A stretch of 64,000 bases of DNA, taken from Macrobrachium rosenbergii. Taxonomy: Eukaryota; Arthropoda; Malacostraca; Decapoda; Palaemonidae. A model generated the notes under the pieces. The model was given only the letters and a program-made list of their open reading frames with translations. It was not told the origin of the DNA and made no database searches. The DNA lies in the NCBI RefSeq assembly GCF_040412425.1, contig NC_089743.1, positions 88,253,471-88,317,470 of the forward strand. The letters run 5' to 3'. The position numbers and the translations under genes were made by a program. This document shows positions 57,628 through 64,000 of this stretch, piece by piece; the stretch's first letter is position 1, and each line of letters opens with the position of its first letter.

Positions 57628-59923
57628 CTGAAAAAAGAAAAGAAACCCAGTGCACTATTTCAAAAGCGAATTACTTATAAGAGTATGGGCTACAGCATCA
57701 TACTAGGAAATAGAGATCATTTAAGGACATATGAAAGAACCACATCTAACGAAGGTGATCTGGTGGCGACGACTCAATTCAGTGCACGTCCATCACTTTT
57801 GTGACTATGCAATTCTCTACAGCACACAATTGCAAAAATCACAAAAATGATGAACGGGCGACGATCATTCTTCTGCACCTCCAGACGATGAAGCTGAAAG
57901 GCTTCTAACTCCTCTTCTTTCTCCAATGTGGTACACAGCGCCTCGTCCTTAACATGGGTACCAAAATATCTTGTGGGTAATCATCCACTTAACTTCTACT
58001 AGTGAAGGAAAAGAACTATACGTACTCGCTTTATGTTTATAATAAACAGGTAGAAATAAGGTTCATTTGGGTGGGTTTTATAATACAACTCTTGTCTCTT
58101 GTGCTGTTTTCCCTCTTTCAAATCAATTTCTCAGAGCTGATATAGCCTAACAAATTGTTCTAAACAAAACGGGATTACAGTATATTAAATTAAATTGTCT
58201 TACATTATGATTGTATGTCTGTCATCTATTCGAGGGAATTAATTGCGGTTGGAATTTCTGCTCATTGAATTAAAGCATTGCAAATGGAAAACTCTTGATG
58301 AAAGCTTTGCCTCGCTTAATTTTCCCTAACGCTGTCTTTCACTTTGAAGATCAGCAGGTTGCAGTAATAAGCAACGCAAAGAAGGCAGTGCCAGCTGCGT
58401 ACGAAAACCAAATCGTCTAATTATGTAAGCGTATCATGACGTAAAAAAAAGTTTAGTAAACCAGTCTTCAGAACTTGACGGCCTATGGTATACTGGATGC
58501 CAGTCTGGTGTCACTAGCTTCTAACTACCATAACAAACCACGTTTATTTTGCATTTTCTTTGTTAAGAATTACAATGCACATGGGGACTGTTCGATTATA
58601 TTTTATTGTTGATATGAGACTGGATCATATCCAGGATATTTTCATTAATATATATTCGTTTACTGTCACTGAAGCTGATTTGTAATTAGAGAAAACATCA
58701 TGGTTTTTGGTGTTTGTGGCGGAAAATGTCCACGATGAAGTGTTCGGGTAATTATGCAAATAGAATTGCGACTGGAGGCCGAATGCCCAAATCAATGGAC
58801 AGGATTAGAATTCTCACAAGTTTTGAAGTCTCAAGATAAGCCAGAAAACTGGCTCTTTATTAGGCGTAAGGATAAAGTCTTCTGATTTGGAAATAATATT
58901 ACGTTTGGCAGTGATACTTGTTTCAGTGTGTTAACATAGTCACATTAATGTCAAGGAAATTAATATTTTGTCAGGAACCCTTTTGCTATCAAATAATGCG
59001 AATGTCTCTTTTAAATTATAATTTGAGTACCTGAGTACTAAGTACATTCAAATTTTGAGAAGACATCAAACACGTGGCCAATTTCATTCGAGGAAAGTGA
59101 TAGAATGTTGAATCAGTATCAGGGAAACAATAGAGTACATTGCACTCATAAGTTTGGCTGTTTCTGCAGACTGCAGCATGAATTTTGGCAAGGCCAACAA
59201 GTGTCACTTCTAATCATTAGATGCAATTTTGTTTTTGTCTCGTAATTCATTTTGTAAGTTATTTAGTAATTTTTATTACGAAGTTTAAGGCTGTGTGTTA
59301 CGATGCCCGTTATACTAATGCTCTAAAATGTGGCTTGTGCTGACATTTTAGGCCGCATGTTGTTACGTACAAGTAATGGTAGAAATACCAGCAGAATGCT
59401 GACTTAGCTGAATGAGCGTTAAGGAGTTTGTCGAATACTACTCGATGAATCAGTTTTTCTTGTACTGTTAAACTGAAGGGTACCTGTTCTTAAGGACATG
59501 GAAGTTTACAAATAGTTTAGCTGATGTCTGAAAGTGCTGCTCTAATTAGGAAACTCTCCTCCTGAAGATGCTGTGCCTCCCAAGACGTTGGTGAATTGAC
59601 TTATTACACCTATTCGGACATTTAATGCTATAGATCAAGCCTACATATCTCATAGGTCTAATTTACGCAAGTTTGGTCTAACGACCTGGCACTGGCCCCA
59701 TTTCGTCATTCAATGCACTCTATCTAGGGAATCGCGCTTAACAAACATTTTATACAGTAATTACTAATTTATAAAATCTGGTTATAAAGATTTTGTATTA
59801 CGCCAGGATTCGTAGCATTGTGAAATGTGTTCGTAAAAAGTTTCCTGAGTATTCAGTATTAGTTACTTACATCCCCAGTTTGTGATAGGAACAGAAAAGG
59901 CAAAAAAAGGACGCGGTATTCAC
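57628..59923 (-). other. intron of the IA-2-like gene (2.3 kb)
   Basis: GT-AG intron between the WPD-loop exon and the 54-nt exon. It is AT-rich without long simple repeats, and I see no coding signal on either strand. Confidence 0.8.
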
Positions 59924-60090
59924 CTCCTGAATTCAAGTAGTGCCTTGGTGGATGCCGGGGTGCCAGAATCAGGCCAGGAGAGGAAGTGGAACTGGGTGAC
60001 GGTGCGAGTCTCTCCTGTTTTGACATTTTTAAGATAGAATGACCGAACCAAGTAATCGTCGCACCAGATGTGTTCCGAGACCAAGTGAAC
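59924..60090 (-). CDS. PTPRN: IA-2/PTPRN-like gene, exon carrying the WPD loop
   Basis: This 167-nt exon begins [15 protein letters not shown] and ends in the codons for ALLEFR plus two bases of the next codon. It has the [14 protein letters not shown] loop. In active phosphatases the Asp of WPD is the general acid. In human IA-2 family members this loop is altered, so the intact WPD here is notable. The acceptor is CTCCACAG at 60092-60091 and the donor is GTGAAT at 59923. The phase-2 end (AG) joins the single G that starts the next exon to restore Arg, giving FRRKVNK across the junction. Confidence 0.95.
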
Positions 60091-60418
60091 CTGTGGAGAA
60101 CGAAAGAAAATAAAAATTACAGTTAGCATTGAAGTGGAAAGACAATCCAGACTTGTGTATATTTGAATTTACCAGGACGCAAATAAAAAATTAGTGGCAT
60201 TTGTGACTACGATTTGCTGTAGAGATGTCATTTTCACTTCTGTTAAAATCCATATCCCCTCGATAACATCACTGTGATAGTCATAAATTTATGAAGAGAG
60301 ATTATGTCGGAGGTATGAAACAAATATAATTATCATATATTTCTCTGGAGCAGGTCTTTCTACATTCTTCAAGAATTCCTTAACCAAGTGTGTTGAGCAT
60401 AGCAACGAAGTTTTTCAC

Positions 60419-60449
<31 letters not shown>

Positions 60450-60593
60450 ATCTAAAACAGACTCAAACCAAGAATTTGGAGCCAGGACCTCAGTTTCTTG
60501 TTAGTACTTTTAACCAAAATTGTAATAATTTTCCTTAAAAAACTCTGAAAAAAGTTCTTCTATCAGCAATAATTATAGGCATTTTTAGAATAT

Positions 60594-60676
60594 ATATATG
60601 GCTTTCAAATAAAGGGGGTTTTCATTCAAACTTTCCTAAATATGGCTTTCAAATAAATGGGGTTTTCATTCAAACA
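60594..60676 (+). repeat. 43-bp tandem duplication in an IA-2 intron
   Basis: ATGGCTTTCAAATAAA and GGGGTTTTCATTCAAAC recur once. Confidence 0.9.
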
Positions 60677-60983
60677 ACGGAAAGTATGTCATGCCATGGT
60701 GATGCTTAATTTGGTCCGTTTACCTAGCTCTTATTTCTCAGATCCAACATAGGAATTTTTGTAGTAAAATCTCACCTCACAGATATGTTACATTTTTTTT
60801 TTTTTTTGGCAGCAGAAATTCCCACCCCATACATGTCGTTAAGGTCTTAGTTTAGTAATCTCTTATCATTATAGATATAGTATGGAGTTTATTTATAAAT
60901 CCTTCCCTGTGGACATGTTAGAGGACTTGTTTACTTTTCCTCACCTCACAGATGTAGTAAAGCGTGTTTTACCAGACTCCTAC

Positions 60984-61181
60984 CTCATAGATGTGGTAAA
61001 GGTCGCTGCCTTCCTCTGGCCAATAGCGATGACAGAATGCCAGTCCATTCTCCGTCAACCTCGTGAGCATGACGATGACGACGCTTCCTTGCTCCCACAC
61101 GAGCTGCCAGAAGTCAGCTGCCGTGGTGTTCAGAGGTCCTTGGGTGGCAATGTAGGCTGGATTTCTGGGATCGTGATCAGT
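60984..61181 (-). CDS. PTPRN: IA-2/PTPRN-like gene, exon with substrate-recognition half of the PTP domain
   Basis: This 198-nt exon (66 codons, phase 0 at both ends) starts [17 protein letters not shown] and ends GSDLYHIYE. The QGP block followed by [18 protein letters not shown] is the standard PTP-domain core, and the wording matches the receptor-type IA-2 (PTPRN/PTPRN2) subfamily rather than other phosphatases. The acceptor is GGAGCAG at 61183-61182 and the donor is GTAGGA at 60983. The ATG visible a few codons upstream of TDHD lies in the intron and is not a start. The plus-strand open frame over the same bases is an antisense shadow. The next intron is only 893 bp. Confidence 0.95.
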
Positions 61182-61477
61182 CTGCTCCAGGTGGACGAAG
61201 CGCATGGATTGAGTTGTTAAGATGGAAAAGATTCTCTCATAAATAGGAAGGGTCTGGTTTCTGGACGGGGGGCGTGCATGGCAAGGTCATGGGTGCAAGT
61301 GTCGTTGTTGCAAATTCAAACGGGATAATTATTTTTGAATTTCGGGTCAATTGCGCATTGTAGTTTAGTTTGTCCTCTTCGTATATTTTCTAACATTTTA
61401 TAAGTTAAGAATCAGGGGATGGGGTTATGATTAATCCATTTTATAAAAAAACAAACGAAACAATGAAAACTGCATAA

Positions 61478-61502
61478 TTATATATATATATATATATATA
61501 TG

Positions 61503-61543
<41 letters not shown>

Positions 61544-61862
61544 CTCAATGTGTGGAACATCACAATGAACTGTTAGCTACTCGATATCCTCATACTTAAT
61601 GTAATTTGCTACTCGTTAAAAGCCATGAATCCACATGGAAAATAGATGAAGAAGCCTTTTCCCTACTTCCGCCGGGGTTCGAATCCCTTCTGGAATTGAT
61701 AGCTCCCCTTCATTTATTTCAAATTTGGACTTAACCCTGGAATGGTAAAGCGCATTTCAAAAATCATGAGAAAATCTAGAAGTTAAGAGGTCATTTTGGA
61801 GCATGGCAAGCATAGATATGTTTGGTAACCTGGAAGGTTCTATTTTTATATATATAATACAA

Positions 61863-61947
<85 letters not shown>
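61478..61947. repeat. two (TA)n arrays in an IA-2 intron
   Basis: 61478-61540 and 61867-61947. Confidence 0.97.
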
Positions 61948-61950
<3 letters not shown>

Positions 61951-62369
61951 TCGTGTGTGTAGAATTCTAAAATCTATGGTTTGTTAATTTGATTGAAATT
62001 GCCATTACAATCTCCAATATTAAACGCCCGCATAATTAAATTTTTACTGATAATCAATAAAATGTTATTTCTATTATGCGAAATTTTGGGCAACATTGCT
62101 TAAAAGAAATTGGTCTAAATGGCTGGGTAGTTTTTTTTTATTCCTGGAGAAATGGAATATTTAATATTATTGCAATACTAAATTCCTGCGTTATTTTTAC
62201 CGGTAACAATTTCAGCGAAATTACTGTAACTCAGTAATTGCAAATATCTTCCAGTAGTTGAAAGGAATATTTACAAAGTCGAATGGTGATCAAACATTTT
62301 TAGCCTTCTGAACGTACGATTCTGTGTAATATATAGTGTATTATTCTGTGGACAATAAATAAAACTATT

Positions 62370-62460
62370 ATTTTTTTTTTAAGTGAACTGCCTTTTTTTT
62401 TTTTAGATTTTTTTAAAGAACTGCCTTTTTTTTTTTTTTTTTAAGTGAACTGCCTTTTTT
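62370..62460 (+). repeat. T-rich tandem motif, three copies
   Basis: GAACTGCC preceded by T-runs and AAG occurs three times. Confidence 0.85.
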
Positions 62461-62631
62461 TAGTGCTTCTGAAGTAAATTTTTAGACAGCATTAAGCAGA
62501 TGTAAATTACTGAAGGCATAAATGTAACCTCTGTATTCGGTGACCTTTTTCTGGTGCTGTTTGCATTAACCTTCATTTTAAGGTCGTAGCTAAAATGATT
62601 CATAAGACGGCAGACCTAATCATACACTTAC

Positions 62632-62750
62632 GATGGAAGATGCGTTGATGTAATCTTTTCGATCCAGATTCCACGTTGGCATGAGAGTGAAACCAAGACC
62701 CTGTTGGTCGTATAACTGAGTCTGGTAATGTTCTTCTTGCTGTTCTCAGG
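62632..62750 (-). CDS. PTPRN: IA-2/PTPRN-like gene, upstream exon of the phosphatase domain (frame-disrupted)
   Basis: This is the most upstream exon I can place. It should encode the start of the PTP-like domain, up to the conserved DYINASSI block. The donor is GTAAGT at 62631-62626, and the acceptor is a pyrimidine-rich tract ending in TTGCAG at 62751. The exon end is in phase 0 and joins the next exon to read [11 protein letters not shown], as expected for the family. Inside the exon the conserved pieces fall in three frames: ENSKKN and NRVLVSL in one, HANVESGS in a second, and YD plus DYINASSI in a third. In the DYINASSI frame a TGA lies at bases 3-5. Either this copy of the exon is damaged or the assembly has small indels here. 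Exon identity is fairly sure; its exact reading is not. Confidence 0.7.
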
Positions 62751-62796
62751 CTGCAAGGATGAGGAAGATCATTTGGTGGTGTAACAGTACAATGCA

Positions 62797-62797
<1 letters not shown>

Positions 62798-62869
<72 letters not shown>
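62798..62869 (+). repeat. (GA)n array
   Basis: About 36 GA units, just upstream of the first visible IA-2 exon. On the transcript strand it is CT-rich. Confidence 0.98.
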
Positions 62870-62872
<3 letters not shown>

Positions 62873-63263
62873 TAAGTCTACTATAGAAAAATGGAAAGCA
62901 AAATTACATTAGTAATCGTAGTTTAGTTGTTCTTGTATGGTGCATCTGAAACAACTTTTTGAGACTGATTCTGTTACGTATTAAATTAAATTTTATAATT
63001 CACCCTCGGGAAAAGCTGATAAAAACTAGAGACGAGATTCCCTCGCTATTTTACATGCTTGTACTCTTTTGTTTGCACTGTATTTGGAAGTGAACTAAAT
63101 TTTTGAAAAGCATTTACAACTGACGGAATCATCAAATGATTGATATTAGACGGCCTTCAGAATGAGTGAAGCTTACAATTTACAATGAAAGAATACGAGA
63201 CTGTCGAAGCAAGATTCTGAAGGTTTTGCTGAACAACAATTATAAAAAAATAAAAAAAAATTA

Positions 63264-63542
63264 AAAATGCTTTTATTAAAATGCACCAAAGCAAAAAATA
63301 ATTTTTTTGAGACACTATGATTTTCCTACAAATAATCATGTCCACAAATATAAACGCGTGGGCACCAAACATGGGACGAATTTCTACAAGAAATAAAAAA
63401 AAATATATTTCTTTTCTTGTAGCATTTCCTTCCATGTTTGGCACCCACGCTTCTAATTTTGTGGACATGATTAACTGTAAGAAAGTCCTGGTGTCTCAAG
63501 AAATAATTTTTGACTTTTTAGTGCATTTTAATAAAAGCCTGT
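63264..63542. mobile_element. foldback element with about 130-bp arms
   Basis: Left arm 63264-63393 and right arm 63410-63542 are imperfect reverse complements. Shared blocks include CTTTTATTAAAATGCAC, TAATCATGTCCACAAA and TACAAGAAA. It has almost no spacer. The two short open frames over it are mirror images, not genes. Confidence 0.88.
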
Positions 63543-64000
63543 TTAAAAAAATAATATATTTTTATTATATACTTTTTAATTTTGACAAATTGTAACCGAT
63601 TTATGATTGTAGCTAAGGAAATTATTATACCGAGTCAAAGAAGGTATGAAAAATCCGAGGAGTTTCATACAAATCCTGAGACATGGGAGAGGTCACTGCT
63701 GACCTACTGATCATGTAAGATTGTATTGTCACCGGGATTGAGTAACCATGCAAAATTGCAAGTCCATCAGACAAAGGGAACAGGTCGAAAATTGAGTTAC
63801 AAGTTTTGACCCAAACAGACAGACAGACAGACAGAGACGCAGAAGTCAAGTTAAATAAAAGTGTAATAAAACGGAGAAAGTTAAAACACAAGTATGATTG
63901 ATAATTAAAATTAGGGTTAATTATAACTATAATGTTATAATAATACGAAGGTTAAACAGTATGAACGTAATCATAAGCGGGATAATGTACATTCTTAAAA

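Larger units (their letters stand above)
60091..62631 (-). other. two short introns of the IA-2-like gene (60091-60983 and 61182-62631)
   Basis: The span also includes the exon listed at 60984-61181. The first intron (893 bp) has an A-run at 60420-60447 and a 43-bp tandem duplication at 60594-60676. The second (1450 bp) has two (TA)n arrays and a T-rich triplicated motif near 62370-62460. Neither shows another exon. Confidence 0.75.
62752..64000 (-). other. upstream intron of the IA-2-like gene, partial
   Basis: No coding exon is recognised between the 62750 acceptor and the window edge. It contains a (GA)n array at 62798-62869, a foldback element at 63264-63542 and a short CAGA run near 63811-63834. 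Confidence 0.6.

Noticed and set aside
60882..61220. 112-codon plus-strand open frame
   Set aside because: Antisense shadow of the IA-2 exon at 60984-61181.
61668..61692. GGGGTTCGAATCCC, a box-B-like sequence
   Set aside because: No box A, acceptor stem or anticodon arm upstream; at most a fragment of a tRNA-derived repeat.

Overview
This is a nuclear window from an animal with a large, repeat-packed genome, most likely a decapod crustacean. That assignment is inference. It rests on very long (TA)n, (GA)n/(CT)n, (CA)n and (AAT)n arrays every few kilobases and on several LINE 3' ends and inverted-repeat elements of a kind I associate with decapods. No bacterial-style operons, viral genome or CRISPR array is present.

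The only protein gene that looks like a host gene lies at the right end on the minus strand. It is the 3' half of an IA-2/PTPRN-type receptor tyrosine-phosphatase-like gene (islet autoantigen family of dense-core vesicle membrane proteins). Five exons are visible in transcription order: 62750-62632, 61181-60984, 60090-59924, 57627-57574 and 48975-48765, where the stop codon lies. Four GT-AG introns join in compatible phases, and the last (8.6 kb) splits the Ser codon of the active-site signature. The signature has Asp where active phosphatases have Ala, as in the catalytically dead IA-2 family, yet the WPD loop is intact. The furthest-upstream visible exon carries its conserved blocks in three different reading frames. 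The 5' part of the gene lies beyond base 64000.

Three complete threonine tRNA genes are present: two identical AGT-anticodon copies (3314-3386 and 9900-9972, plus) and one TGT-anticodon copy (35503-35575, minus). Each has a downstream T-run.

Most of the rest is a graveyard of transposable elements, almost all broken. From left to right: an internally deleted Ty3/gypsy element with its LTR pair (about 633-2767); a PIF/Harbinger element with divergent transposase and MADF/BESS genes (5692-7190); a Penelope-like element with a GIY-YIG domain, an 82-bp inverted repeat and a possible hammerhead ribozyme (10360-11560); a Jockey-like LINE ending in (AAT)n (12430-14570); a 46-bp minisatellite (17495-17905); LINE and pogo/Tigger fragments (18-19.7 kb); a 146-bp MITE (20273-20418); an RNase H-bearing LINE (21-23 kb); LINE fragments at 24.8, 27.9 and 31.7 kb; a Penelope reverse transcriptase (33.7-34.3 kb); a DIRS-like tyrosine recombinase (38.6-39.3 kb); a P-element transposase remnant (40.0-40.6 kb); and several foldback elements, two or more inside introns of the IA-2 gene.

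The region from about 42.5 to 48.7 kb, downstream of the IA-2 gene, has no recognisable coding sequence. Family calls come from reading translated motifs by eye; no search was run.
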